Below are positions 20,742 to 33,505 of a stretch of 64,000 nt of DNA, piece after piece. The notes beneath the pieces were generated by a model. That model saw nothing but the letters and a program-made list of their open reading frames with translations. It searched no databases and had not been told where the DNA came from. Position numbers and translations under genes: made by a program. The DNA is taken from the NCBI GenBank assembly GCA_002099365.1, contig MSED01000007.1, positions 1,178,001 through 1,242,000 on the forward strand, in the 5' to 3' direction. Position 1 is the stretch's first letter, and every line of letters starts with the position of its first letter. Source of the DNA: Phialophora verrucosa (Eukaryota > Ascomycota > Eurotiomycetes > Chaetothyriales > Herpotrichiellaceae).

Positions 20742-23700
20742 TCACACATCAATAGGCACCGCATTCGCTAGTCCCTCTTTCTTTCGCAACTTCCCAAAAA
20801 TACGTGCCATCCTTCTTATGTGCCCCAGGTTAGAAAATTCCGCAGCGTCGGTGGTTTTGAGGCACACAACGTTGGGAGTCTTCGGGTTGGCTGAGTTGAC
20901 TGTTTGGGAAGTGAGTGACGTCGCATTTATACCTGTGCCGACCGGACCATCATTGTTTGAGCCTGACAAGGTATTTTTACTGGGTGTGGCCGGCTGGACA
21001 GTGTTCGTACTAGGCGTAGCTTCAATCTCCAAGGCGTCGCCGACGTCGTGGTTGCCGGTGTCGTCCACCAAGCTCGCCCGACCGCAAGCTTCCCCAGGAT
21101 CATCGATCTGATAGTTTTCGCTATCTTCCGTTAGACGTGGGTGAGCACCGATATCAGGTTGGACATAAGTTCTGCTGGCACTGTAGACATTCGGAGGTGG
21201 GGTACGCATGGATGTGCCAGTGCTGGAAGCCTCGTCAGAAAGCACCCGGCCCGGAACTCGGAGAAGAGAATGGCGTCGCCCATTCCTGGTGCTATGTTGT
21301 GGTGACAGCGATCGTTGATCAGGCCACGCAGGCACATCCACATCCTGCGGGGACTGCAAACGCCCAGAAATCAAGTTAGGAGTCAGTGTCGTTACACTCG
21401 GAGGATAGAGGCTATGAGGAGCCCGGTTCCAAATGGGATCCTGGACGACGGCATTGTTTGTAGTTATGCACGCGGTCGGACTTGACGCCTGAGGTTTTGT
21501 AGCAGGCCTCAGCGTGTCTACTCCGCGGTCAGCAGGTCGAATGGTTGAAGCACTCCCTGGATGTTCAAGGTGGCCAGGGCCTGAGGACGCTCCTGATATC
21601 CGATTCCCATTGTCGTACTGCACGTGTCCGGCTTCACTGGCTTGAAACCGAACTCGTCCGACTCTCATGCCGCCATTGCTTGTATTGGAAGCACGTAGGA
21701 AGAGCTTGTACTGCTGTCCGGCCCTAGCGGTGACGTCTCGAATCTCCCGTCCCAAAGCGATTGGCCTGCGGGACAAGTAGGCATCCGCAAACCTAGTACC
21801 GGTAACGGGTACCATGCGTAGTGTCCTGAAAGCGGACCTTTCGAGGCTCCTGAGAATGGGCCTTTCGAGGGTCCTGCAAAGTTGACCATGAGGTTGCACT
21901 TTGACCACAGCCGCGTTCCAAGGACGGTGTAGGCCGCGCCGCCGTTGCAGGTCGCAGTGCTATGATCGGGCGTGTGGCACTCAATGCACACACCACTAAT
22001 AATAGCGTAGGTGGCCATCAAGTGCGAATCTCGAAGCAGACTTGACCAGTCGTTGAGGCGACTGTCGATAGTTATCGAGGACTCGTGTCGATTGTGGAGG
22101 AATGCAGCAGCAAGTCCGTCTTGCCTTCTACCAGTCTTGTCCAAAACTTCAAGTACCCAGCAAACGAGTGCTGCCATCTCCGGTCTGTGTTCCTGGTATG
22201 TCACCCATACGTTGAAGACAGCTTCTGGGTCGTTGCTTTCCAACGCCACCAGGAATGTGCCGCCCCACGGGAGGCTCGACCATCCCGGGAAGTGAAATTC
22301 AAGCAATGACCGAACACCTGACATGAGAAGTAGATCTTTGATTCGCACTCGTTGTGCGTTTCCTGTGCAATGGCTGATCTCCACTCCAAGGTATTGATTC
22401 AAGATTCCAGGATTTGCCGTCTGCGGCGCTGTCTTCCATCTGGCGAGAATGAGCTGCTTGAGGCTAGTCTGTGGCCGTCTCTTCTGCGTGCCTGATATGG
22501 TGACCCCGAAGATCTTACTAAATGATAGGCTACCGCTCCTTGAGTCAAGATCTGATTCCCAGACGGAGCGTTCACCACCAAGGACATCCATTTCATGGCC
22601 ATAGTCCATTTCAAATTGGTCGAGCGTATACTTGCAAAAGTGGTTGTCCCTGAAACGCATGCCAATCAAAAGCAGGTCGTCCTTCTCAAGGTAGAGTGGT
22701 TTCGACAGGGACAAAAGACGGTTCGCACGTCGCACCTGAAACCGTCCCCAAGGATACCAATGACATCTGACTGGTTTTCCTTTCTGAGTGCTTGCCTCAT
22801 CGACGCGGCAGATCACTCCCTTCGAAACGTTGTGTTGTCGGATCGACCCCGGTGGACCTTTGTCGGCCAAAATTGACCATACCGGGCCCCAAATATCTGC
22901 AAACTCCTCGATATGGGTGAGAATGAACAGTCCTGGGCGCGTATCCCTTTTTGGGGTAGCGACCGGGAGCTCACCGAGGCTGCACCTGAATACCCAGACT
23001 TGCTCCTCGTCGAGGAAGCCATTTAAACAGGCCAGTGGCCGGGTTCGGCACTCAAAGTGCAGCGAGTCGCTATCGCCATTGCCGGCAGCAGTCGTCGGGA
23101 TCTGTTTGCTGAGATGTTCGACATCGAAACGAGTCGCATGCGACCCAACATATGACACAAGACCAAGGTCCGCCAGCAACGACAACGCTCGGCATTGAGT
23201 CAAGATTGCGGTAGTCGATATTGACGAATCGGGATTCTGGAGGTGTAAGATCTTGAGCAGTCGAGAACAAGGCTCTTCAACCCATCGAAGTAAATGCTCG
23301 TGGATCACGTCGGGGTGGATATCACCACTGCGTATTTGAGTCATGGCTTCCTCTATTCCAGTCTTGACATTGTCCAAGGTGTCACGAGGGATTTTCACTA
23401 TTTCAGCGACGTTCGGGTTACTTTGCTCAAGCAGAATGCTATAGTAAGAAGTGCAGAATTTCGCTTGGCGGAGAGTGTCGAAGCTTGCCAATACTCGACA
23501 GAAGATGAGATAACTTGTCCACAGCGAATGGAGTGTCTGTTGAGACGATTGACAGTGCTTTCCTTGGTCGTCCGAGAGCAGACGAGGGTCACCAGCAGCG
23601 TTATCTTGGAATGACTCCCACATCCACTTCGGAACTAGGGACAACCCGTTGTGGCCTCGAGCCGGTGAGGTGGTCTTATCATCGAAGGCAGTATCGTATA

Positions 23701-24189
23701 ATCCTTGGCAATGGAAGTACTCGGACGTCTGAACCACATCCTGCTCCAGGCAAGAGAGCTCGGTATAGTGTGCATGGGGATCGACGATGCAGATATCAGC
23801 GTCAAAACCCCCTTCTTCCGCTTTGGCCCTCCACGCTTGAATACTGGCTCTGGCTGAAGCCCGATCAGGAATCGTTGACTCGACGGGGACAGTGGAGTGC
23901 ACAGCCGGATTCCTGGAACGCAAAACAAGACTTAGAGTCGCTTCTTTCTGGATAGCGTAGTCCGAAAGAGTTTTCCCCTCCTCGAGCTCTTTCCCTCCAT
24001 AGACAAGGCTCTGTTGGTCTGGGGGGACACCGAGTATTTTTTGTAGTCGGGTTTTGATATGGTCAATGGTGTCAGAGCTCTGAACTTCGAGTGTATGCGT
24101 TCGCGAATCCGCTGGCACAATGTCAGCACTGTAGACTCCACGAACAAGTATGCAGGTCTGCACTCACCACCTTTCACGTATATCAACAT
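20742..24189 (-). CDS. Large protein with N-terminal ubiquitin-like domain
   Basis: About 1,130 residues. A tiny first exon (24168-24189, MLIYVKG) is joined by a 56-nt intron (24112-24167) to the rest. After splicing, residues 1-72 align with ubiquitin position by position: TLEVQSSDTID, GVPPDQQSLVYGGKELEEG, TLSDYAIQKEATLSLVLR. The Gly-Gly end is replaced by SRNP, so this is a fixed domain, not a processed tag. The next 650 residues hold no domain I can name; they include HFECRTRPLACLNGF, LFILTHIEEFADIWGPVWSI, LNQYLGVEISHCTGNAQR and a CxxC-HSTATC motif near 740. The last 300 residues are Ser/Thr/Pro-rich and end in a basic helix. The reading frame changes near 21890-21910: either a 1-base lesion or a 50-nt intron with a weak donor. 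The start at 24189 mimics ubiquitin's own; an in-frame ATG also lies at 24219. Confidence 0.72.
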
Positions 24190-24925
24190 GTTGCTTTGTA
24201 GCGTCCGGTCAGAGAGCAAAGAGAAAAGGTAGCTTCGCGTGAGACCGGCATCTTGGGCACGCTCGCCTATTCATGTTCGAAAGAAAGAGGCCATGCACAT
24301 CGCGCCGCCGAATTGTGTAAAAGAGCAGTGAGGCTGGCCAGGCGAAGCACTTGGTGCCACTGCACTTTATCAAGCTTGACCCCGGCTTGGTGGAGGCTGA
24401 GCCATTGCTGGCTTCTGCGGATTGGGCATTGCCCAACAGGCTACTGCGGTAATGGAGCTTCCGTTCTGTCAGTCAGTCGTACTGTTGCTGATGATGAGCT
24501 GAGTCGGATGTGAATGAATGACCTCAATATGCAGCTACAGTGCAGCCCCGCGTCTTTCGTACAACGCCTTCCGTCTCAACTGCTTGTGATTCCCACACCA
24601 CACTTGTACGAGTAGGATACCCCGTACTCTGCCGTAGTCGTCGACACTCTCCGTGCAGCTGCATGGTGTGACTCTTGGGCTCCAGTAATGACTATTACGT
24701 ACTATGGACCGACGAATTAGTGACCGTAAACGTGCGTGATTGCGCCTCAAGCACCCGGACTGCGCACAACCCCAGAGATGAGCGATGACGTCGCTGCATC
24801 TCTCTGTGGTGGCCGCTTTTGGAACTGCGTTGCCCGACTCAATTCAGTCGCTTCACGCTCACCAGAATCCCATGTCGGCGGACATGCAGCCCTTCGTGTG
24901 ACGCCGATGTCAGGGGTGAATAATT
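24190..24925. other. Divergent promoter region
   Basis: 736 bp between the starts of the ubiquitin-like gene (minus) and the lipase-like gene (plus), so both promoters must lie here. I see no recognisable binding site or gene. Confidence 0.5.
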
Positions 24926-27900
24926 ATGACCATCACTACCTTTGCAGTCGGTGCGGCTGTCACTCCCACCGTGGTCAAGACATATATATCTCATGTATGC
25001 GGGTTCTGTGGACGCGCGAGGCTGGGCTAATCCAACATCCAGTACGCGAACCGAAGGGAACGCCGTGAAAAGCCCACCGCCCACATCTCCTACGATGAAG
25101 GCTTGCACCTGATTCGGACCTTCCTCAAATACGCTTCCCACCATACAGTCGAGGACCTGCAGGCCTTCACGGGACAGTGGGTGCCCAGCCCTTCGTGGGT
25201 CAGGACCGAGAATGTCACTGTCCCGGACAACTACCTCTCCAAGGCCGCCCGTACCATCACCGACCAATTGGGCCCGGCCGGCGTTGAATCAGTCGGCGGT
25301 ACAAAATGGTGGCAGTGGCGGCCCCGAGGAGGGGAGCTAAAGGCAGAATGGATCGAAATGAGGGCACACTACAACGAGCAGAAGAGGCAGGGCTCAAGGA
25401 GCAGGAGAATCATGATGTACATCCATGGGGGAGGATATTTCTTCGGCAGCGTGGACGAACACCGCTACCAGATGCAAAGACATGCTCGGAAACTCAGAGC
25501 GCGAGTGTTCGCGCCGAGATATCGATTGGCACCACAGTTTCCGTTCCCTGCTGGACTGCAAGACTGCCTTGCCGCATATCTCTATTTGTTGGACATGCAC
25601 GACGCAACTGAGATCATCTTGGCGGGCGACTCAGCTGGCGGGGGTATGATCGTGTCAATACTGTGCATGTTGAGGGATCAGGCGCTCCCATTGCCAGCCG
25701 GCGCGATTCTCATTTCGCCATGGGTCGACCTTACGCATTCCTTCCCAAGCTTGAGCGGTGCTGCTGAGCTCGACTATATACCCCCATACGGTTTTATGCA
25801 AAAACCATCAGCTGCTTGGCCGCCGCCGAATGACGAAGAAATCGCGACTATCAGCAGGCTTGCCAAGGGCGAGGATGGCTCACCTGAAATCGCACAAGCC
25901 GACCAGAAACCCACAACTGTCCCAGTTCAAGACGATGGCGATGTCAAGCCCGGTTCCCAACTTCCTCTCTCCCTTGAGCTGGATGGAAAGCGGGTTGTGC
26001 TGAGAGATCAGATCCAGATGTATACGACAAACCAGCTGTTGGCTCATCCACTGGTTTCACCCGTCCTCCAACCATCGCTCGGCGGCCTCCCCCCGGTCCT
26101 GATTCTGACCGGCGGTGCGGAGATCTTACGCGATGAACAGATCTACCTCGCTCACAAGATGGCAAACCCCTGGAAATATCCTCTCGGCGCCGCTTACAGA
26201 TCGAGGTACGATCCAGGCGATAAAATATTGAACAAGTACAAACCTACACCAGTCCAGTTACAGGTATGGGACGATCTGTGCCACGTTGCACCGACTCTAT
26301 CATTCACCCGTCCGGCCAAGTTCATGTATCGTTCAATCGCACAATTCGGGGCGTGGGTGCTGGCAAAAGCGCAAAAGCGCGCGATTGAAATCGTGGACGA
26401 CGACAACATATCGATCATTTCATCCCAGACAGACACCAGTTCTCCGATCGAGGCAGGTGCCGCTTCCTCGGCAGATAGCATCTCGAAGGCCAAGGTGGAT
26501 GTGAGCAAGGCGACCGGAAGCGTTGGCCGGGCTGGCGATCCGATACCGCCGTTTGAGAATAACATGATTCGGCAAAGGATTGATCGCTATGGACGGATAT
26601 ACCCCCTGGCCGAACCGCATGATCTGCCCGCGCTGCAATTGCACCCTGATGATGTCGGGGTGGTCAAGCCTGGCCCTGTGAGGAAATGGCTTGAGGCCAA
26701 GGCTTTGTGGGACGCGAAATATGCAAGCACGAGGAGACGAGTGCAAAAGGAGCGAGTTAAAGCTCTGTCCAGTGGGAAAATCATGGGATTTGAGGCTGGC
26801 GAGCGTCCACCTCCTAGTGCCCTTGCCGGCCGCCGGACAGACAAGGACATGGTGGTCAAGAAGAAGAGAAAGAGCTACGGCCTCGCGATGTGGAGCGGGT
26901 GGGGAAGCAAGCACGACGAGTCAACGCTGAAGAGGGAAGAGGAGGCTGAAGAAGCCAGGCAATCGGTTGATGGGCCTCCGGGCCCTGCACCAGACCAGGA
27001 AGGGAACACAGCGACAGCGCCACAACCTATAGGGACTGATGGACAGGTGGAAGCTGACCTAGCTGAAGTGACGTCTGCGAAGCGAGGTCCGAGCCGAAAA
27101 CGAAGTTCGAGCACAAAACGGACGACAAGCGAGTCACGGACTCGTGGGAGAAAACGAACTATTTCAGTGACCGATCGGGGGCAAGCTGAAGGCCGTTTCG
27201 TGCCCCCGATACTACCGCCGCAACACCCAATGCCGTCAACCGAGTCACCGGAGGCGATGACAAGTGGAACAGTAGCTCATGACGAGCGAGCCACGTCTCC
27301 GAATGCGTCTCTACTCTCGGCCGGCTTTATACCAAAGTTCAAGACAGCCTCTCATCTCCGCGAAGACAGCGGTGGCAGCCCACACACGCCTGTCCTCTCC
27401 GATACCGCGAGCACGATGACGGGACGCAGTGGCATAGCTGCCGATGACGCGAGCACGAGGGCCGTCTTCGCTGCTCCCGGCGTGATGAAGAGCGTTGACG
27501 CCCGGGAAGCCGGCGAACACGGTCAGAGTTCGAGTCCAACCACCGCAAGACGACCACAGAGCCCGCTTGCGAATATGGCCAGGGGTGCCAGTTCGGACGG
27601 CGAGGAAGCTGATGACGGTGTCGCAAGCATCGCTCCTAGCGCCGTGTCCCGACCGCATACTTTCATTGCCGGCATAGGGAGTGACTCGCCTCGCAGTCAG
27701 CGTAGTCTCGACCGCCTGCAAAGTCATCAGCTCGACGAGGGCATGGGGAGAATGGCGCCTCTTAGAAGCCAGAGTTCGACTGCTATTGTCCGAGCAGAGG
27801 GTGTCGTCGGTGTCGTAGACGGCAACATCGACGACACAGAGCGCCAGATTGCGGATCGGGAGGAGAAAAGTAATGTCACTCCGGGAGAAACGACAGGAAT

Positions 27901-28033
27901 AACAGAGAAGACAGGCGAGGAAGAACCGAACCAGAATCCCGCGAGTCGACCTGAAAAGAGCGAAACTGAAAGGCCAAAGATGTATGACCGTACTGTGACC
28001 GAGTTCCAGACTGCGCTAGAGAAGATTTCCTAA
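24926..28033 (+). CDS. HSL-type alpha/beta-hydrolase with long disordered tail
   Basis: About 1,019 residues in two exons: 24926-24994 and 25043-28033, with a 48-nt GT-AG intron at a codon boundary. The splice recovers an ATG start (MTITTFAVGAAVTPTVVKTY), since the long second-exon frame begins only with TTG. The catalytic core is complete: oxyanion motif MMYIHGGGYFFGS (His151), strand APRYRLAPQFPFPAG, nucleophile ILAGDSAGGGM (Ser220), probable acid Asp387 in LTGGAEILRDEQIY, and His437 in WDDLCHVAP. These are hallmarks of the hormone-sensitive-lipase family; the short hydrophobic N-terminus suggests membrane attachment. A 70-residue insert sits between core strands near 265-330. From about residue 560 the chain is charged and Ser-rich, with basic patches (KRGPSRKRSSSTKR) and no fold I recognise. 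The lipid or ester substrate is unknown. Confidence 0.9.
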
Positions 28034-29212
28034 TACTTTCTGTGTGATCGTGGAGACTAGGATACGAATGAGGTGCGAGGAGACGCGGTGTACGTGTGCT
28101 CACGCCAGCTCTTATCAGGGCTGACCTGATTCTGCCAAATCGATGCGTAGGACATGAGCTTCACTGCTGCTTCTATAGGGGGCACGACAGACTTATAGCG
28201 AGCGATCACTGCTCTGAGGAGGCCAAACACATGGCGCAGCTTCCTTGAAGACGTGCAATACACACCTACGCACTCTGCTATATACCTACGCACTCTGGTA
28301 TATATCTACTCCTTGTTTGGAGCACGGATTGCGCCCCCATGCTACAACAGACAATACGGTGACAATGGAAGACGCCCGTCGACGTCTGTCACCCCCCACC
28401 AGTGGCGTCGGCTAGCCCCTGTGCCCCTTCCTTGACTTAGATAGCGCACAGCAGTACGAGGTATGTATACTGTATCACCTGTAGGATATAACAGCACCAC
28501 CTCTTTTCACACACTACTTACTGTACTTTTAAGCTTTAAGCTTCGCTTTCCGTGTTTTCGCCTCTGCCTGCTGACGGCCTTGCGTGCTTGCCTAGCAATA
28601 GACGAGCTCAAGTCTCTAGCACCTCTATTTCTTTAATCTATACTGGGTAGAAGGGGGACGCCATGGTCGACGCTGATACTGATAGGGGGGCACGCGGCTC
28701 TGCCCCTTCCCAAGGCAGATGTCCATACGCGGTCCTCCCTTGAGGCTTTGGCGAACGCAACGAATAAATCAAGGGCCGTAAGACCGAACCAGACCTCCTT
28801 GCTGGTCTGCTTGCTATTTCGCAACAAGTCCGCGCTGGCAGCATTATGCAGTCAATCAGTCCCAGTGTACCTGTACATCGCCCATCCGCAGCGTTATAGA
28901 CAAAGTTGACTCGAACAAGGCAAAAGCTGGAATCCAGAAGAGAATCTTGTATATTGTTGGCCGACTTGAGCCGCCAGTACGCCGCTTACACTCATACCCC
29001 GGCTTGTTCTCCACCTCTTGTATCAGACTGCGCACCAACAGCTGGGCTTGTCCATTGCTTACGAGCTACTCCATGCACATCACATTCGTCAATATCGTTC
29101 GGCAGATAGAACTCCAAAATATGGTGCGAGACCTTTCTCACTATGTAACTCCGCTCGAGATCCGTCCTGTGCATTTTTCTAACCATTCTCCCCGCCAGAC
29201 GCAGCGACTCAT
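28034..29212. other. Convergent intergenic region
   Basis: 1.2 kb between the 3' ends of the lipase-like gene and the glutamate dehydrogenase gene. It has a two-copy repeat of an ACCTACGCACTCTG-like unit at about 28262-28300. No gene was recognised. Confidence 0.5.
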
Positions 29213-32200
29213 TCACCGCCCATTGGTGACCGCAGTAGCCAGCCTCTTACTCATAAAGTCAAAGAACGCGAACTGACTTGGCGTGGCACCATACTCGTAC
29301 ACAAATCGACTTGCCAGGTAACTTCCAAAGATGGACTTGAGATAGTTGTCCGGCACCCGTTGCAGAATCTTGTCCAAGCCAATCTTTTGCTGTAGTGATT
29401 GAGGCAAGGCTTCCTTGAACACCTGCAGCCTCAACGTCTTGTTGTCCCACAATTCCTTGAAGTTCTGGAGGTCTTCGTCGAGCTTGGTGATCGCAAGTGA
29501 CAATTGGTCGGAGAGCGTCGAGCGAGGGACGCCGGTGGCCTCGTTCTCACGCCAGATGGCTTCGAATTCGAGTCGCGCGTTGCGTTTGATAGTTTCTTGC
29601 ACCTCTTTGACATAGGTCTTGTAAAACTCGGGCACGGTGCCGTCCGCACCAACGCACATGTTCTCGATGAATCCCTTGTCGTCGAAGGACAAGCTTGCCA
29701 GAACCTCGAGCGAAGACGACGTAACACCGCCCTTGTTCGCGGATGCGTCTTTGTAAATGATGCAGCCGGCTTTTTCGAGGCGGAGCTTGGCATCTTGCGT
29801 GATGAAGAGATTGGCGCCCTCGACGATGTAGGGGATCTTGCATTTGCCATCTGAGATTAGTTTAGCGGTCGTTGAGAGATCGATCGACTCAGGGCGACCA
29901 CCGCACGGAACGAATAGGTCGTACTGCGACCCATCGCGCAGATGGAATGTGTTTCGGAAGGTCATGCCGTTGTTGACCTTTTCGCCCGACGGCAAGGTGA
30001 CGTTCGTCTCGTCAACCAGTATACGGTATCCTTGTGGCGACAGTTTGGAAATATCGTACTCGGCAATCATCACTCGTTTCTTCGCCAGACGCACCAATTC
30101 TCCGTGGTCCAGTCCGGCAGGGTCCACCAAAACCCCAGACCCGTCGACAATGGCAGTATACTTCTCATTGCTGAGGAGTATTTCATTAGAACCCAAGTCT
30201 CCGTCCGGACCCCCGGTTTGCAGTTTTCTGATCTTGCTCGGGTCTAGATTCAACTTGCGGTAGATGCCCAAAACATACTCACGCACTGACAGGGTAGTCA
30301 TGCCATACGCATCGTGGGGAATTCCACCAAGCTTTGGGCTCTTGCCGGTGAAAAAAGATTTCCACCAGGGCGCACCTCTGGCCCGGGCATGCTCTGTGGC
30401 CCAGTCAACAAGATCTGCCGTGTTCTCGTCAGGACCCATGAAGAGGATCTCTTCTTGTCCATGTAAATCGACGATAGGGTCCTTGATGCCAGGGCTTGTT
30501 GGAGGCAAGAGGAGGTCCATGATGCTGTCGATATACTTCTCGAATGCAACGCGCGCCTTATCTTGGTGATGGTAATCCAAGAGGATCACACCTTTGGATC
30601 CACCTTCCGGGATGTCCTTGTTCTTCCTCTGCTGGGTATTGGCAAGATTGTAATTCTCGTCGAACTGAGTTCGAGCATTGATCGCGTAGAGTTCCTTGTT
30701 ACGGGACTTTACGATACGAATCCCGCCGCGTGCAATGTCGCGGAATCGGAGATGGAAGCCTCTGAACTCGGAGCCGATGACTAGGAACATGCCGTATAGT
30801 GGCTGAGGGTATTCGTGCTCTGGCAGAAAGTCGACGCTGGGCTTGAGTCGGAAACTGAGGGCAACCTTCGTTGGGGTATAGAAGTTGGTCTTCAAAACCG
30901 CCCTGTTGAAGGTCAAGAAGTACTGCATGACCATTTCGTCATGCTGATTCTGGGTAGTCCTCGAGATCAGCTCCGCGAGCGTCGCATCATCTATGACATT
31001 CTGAACATCCAGTCGAAGATAGCTCAGCGTCGGGATGAAGTCATCTTGTTCGCCCCGGGTCTGCACGTAGTGGGCGCTCGCAAACGAGAGGTACAGATTG
31101 CGGATGAGCTCTGGGTACTTGTTAATGATCTCGAGGATGTACTCCGAGGTGAATGTCTCTGTGCGCAGGCGCTTCTTGATCTTTGAGAGCAGTTCGGCAT
31201 TTGCGTTGGTATCTCCCTTTAGTGCTGCCACCAAAGACGTATACTCTGAACCCAGACGGTTCAGGAACTGCTGGACGAATACATGCACGCAATGAGCGTA
31301 GATGCTCTCTTGCAAGCTCAAGTTGCCGCTGGCGAATTGTCCCTGCAGCTTGTTCTGCGGAATGCAGAAGAGCAAGGAGACTTCTTTGATGATCTGGTGG
31401 ATTGCGGCTTCGATGGGGGGGAACCTCGACTTGGCAATGTCGCCGCTGGCAGGTTTCAGGTACAGGGAGATGACCGTGATGCCGTTGGAGAATTGTTCAA
31501 CATATTTTCTGGAGCTTGTAACCCCATAGTAGTGGTATAAATCCGACAAGGCACTGAAGACACCCATGGCTGACCCTTGGCGGTAGGCGATGACAAGTCG
31601 CTTCTCCCGGGTACCTTCCATGTCGAACATTTCAATGACGGGGCCAGTCCTTGACACGGCATAAGTGATGATCTCTTGGTAAATTTCTTTCGTCTTCTGT
31701 GTTGCCTTTTGGAGGAATCGCTTCTCACCAATGACCTCAATATCTGTCTCGTCTGGCCCGGCATCGGGGTTGTTGAACTGACACTGGTAGATGAAATAGC
31801 ATCGCAGGGATTGATCTGGGTTGTCCGGCAGGGCATTGTTGGATCTAAAGGACTCGACCCGGTAGCTCCTCGCCGGTGTAGAGCCGTCAATGTATTTTTC
31901 GTCAATTCGTTGCTCGTATCTGGGGCCCTCAATGACGCTGACTCCAGGCGTGCTTGTGTCTATGTAGACTGCATGGTCGGATGCTTCTTTTGCCAGCCTG
32001 ATCTCCAACTTCTTGTCATCTCGCGCATAAGCGGCCAATTTTGCGGCGTACAGGGAGAGGATGTTGCTGGCAACGGCTTCGACGGTCTCGGTGGAGAAGT
32101 ACATGTCATCGATGCCGAGGGAGTTGTAGAACCATTCCGTTTCGGACGCAATGAAATCACTGGGCAAGAAACCCTTGTCTTCGATCAGGTCCATAACTGT

Positions 32201-32470
32201 GCGTGGGTCAGCATCCGCTCAAGATCAGTGGACGGCGTACATACCCTCTTCCATCTGCGCCTTCTTGCCCTCAAATTTGGGCGCCACATATCCTGAACTA
32301 TGATCCGAAAGGATCCGATGGAGCGACTGGTTCGACTGGGAGGCACCGGGGACTCCTAATAAAGTCGGCTGGGGTGAAGGTTGTCTTCCCGGCGTTCTGA
32401 TGACCTGGTCCAGGATCTTGTGTTTGGCCGGGTTCAGCGGCTGGTCGCCGTTGGCTGAGAGATGATCCAT
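29213..32470 (-). CDS. GDH2: NAD-specific glutamate dehydrogenase (large form)
   Basis: 1,069 residues in two exons: 32245-32470 (75 codons plus one base) and 29213-32196, with a 48-nt GT-AG intron (32197-32244). The junction restores KAQMEE-V-MDLIEDKG. It oxidises glutamate to 2-oxoglutarate and ammonia with NAD, the catabolic direction in nitrogen metabolism. The long N-terminal regulatory half is followed by the dehydrogenase core: lysine-bearing HLRFRDIARGGIRIVKSRN, GGSKGVILLDYHHQDKA, the nucleotide-fold TGGPDGDLGSNEI and IPYIVEGANLFIT. Size matches the 115-kDa class of yeast and Neurospora. The C-terminus is complete. No lesion was seen. Confidence 0.96.
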
Positions 32471-33505
32471 GGTGTGGCCAGGAGAAGACCGTAACTAAGT
32501 GACGTGAAAACTAACAGGAGAGAGAGTGAGAGAATGTCAATGGAATGTAAGATCAATGTAAACGAGGGGCCAGCTGTCGAGTTCAAAAAGCTGTTCTTTT
32601 GGTAGGTGTACGTGTGCTCAGCTAATGGTGCTGTTCCCGATTGCGATCAATTTCAGGTCAGCTGCAAATCAGGCCGAGTGGAAGGACCTGACAGTGCGCG
32701 GAATTTGACCTGATGACAGGAACAAGGGAGAATGTTGCTCTTAATCCAGCCCAATGACGCCGAATTGGTGAACACGCACTCCGTACTCTGACCCTTTTCG
32801 GATCGCCAATGCGGGAGAATCGATAAGGGAAGAGATACCGAAAGTCTCACAGCAGCTGAAACACTCTGTTGGGGCCGAATCTCGCGATAGATTTCTCCTG
32901 CTCGAGGACCTGCGGCCAGCGTGGCCTCTGCTTATATACAATCTACTGAGACAAATCGCGCAAAAGTTTTCTTGCGCAACAGCATGCATCACATGGCGGG
33001 AAAACGAGAGAATTCAGGAACTTGTTACGAGACAACATCGTCACTTTCCCCCGCAATTGGATAGCTGCCCGGTACCTGAATGGAGCCTCGCTGGGCCAAC
33101 TTGACCGGATCGATCCTAGCAGTCCCCAGGAACGGGCGCAGCCCTATCAGCTGCCCGCGCCACGGTGCTTGTGTCCGTCCTGCGCCGCTTAGCATCGGAG
33201 CGAATGGGATTTTGCCCTCTGCGACAGCCACTGAGACGTGGTAATTGTGAAAAGTGGCCAGGAAGAAATCCAAGTGAATCTGCGGAGTAACATGAGTCGA
33301 ACCACCGGCGAATGCCATTGCGGTTGTTGGGCCAGGGCCTGAAATGATACCCGTACTCGTCGACTACTCATCATGTCCTCTGCATTGCAGTTCCCCAGGC
33401 CCCCATCATGTCATTCATATCCAAGCATACACGATTCCGAAATCCCTAGTCCTACACCTTCCACGCAAACCCGCCAACAATGCAACCCTGATGCGCCATC
33501 CAGCC
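32471..33505. other. Intergenic region
   Basis: 1 kb upstream of the glutamate dehydrogenase gene. A 97-codon ATG frame on the minus strand (33025-33318) has no family resemblance and no clear coding signature, so it is not called a gene. Confidence 0.5.

Noticed and set aside
33025..33318. 97-codon ATG frame on the minus strand
   Set aside because: Complete but isolated, without family resemblance, in the upstream region of GDH2; not enough to call a gene.
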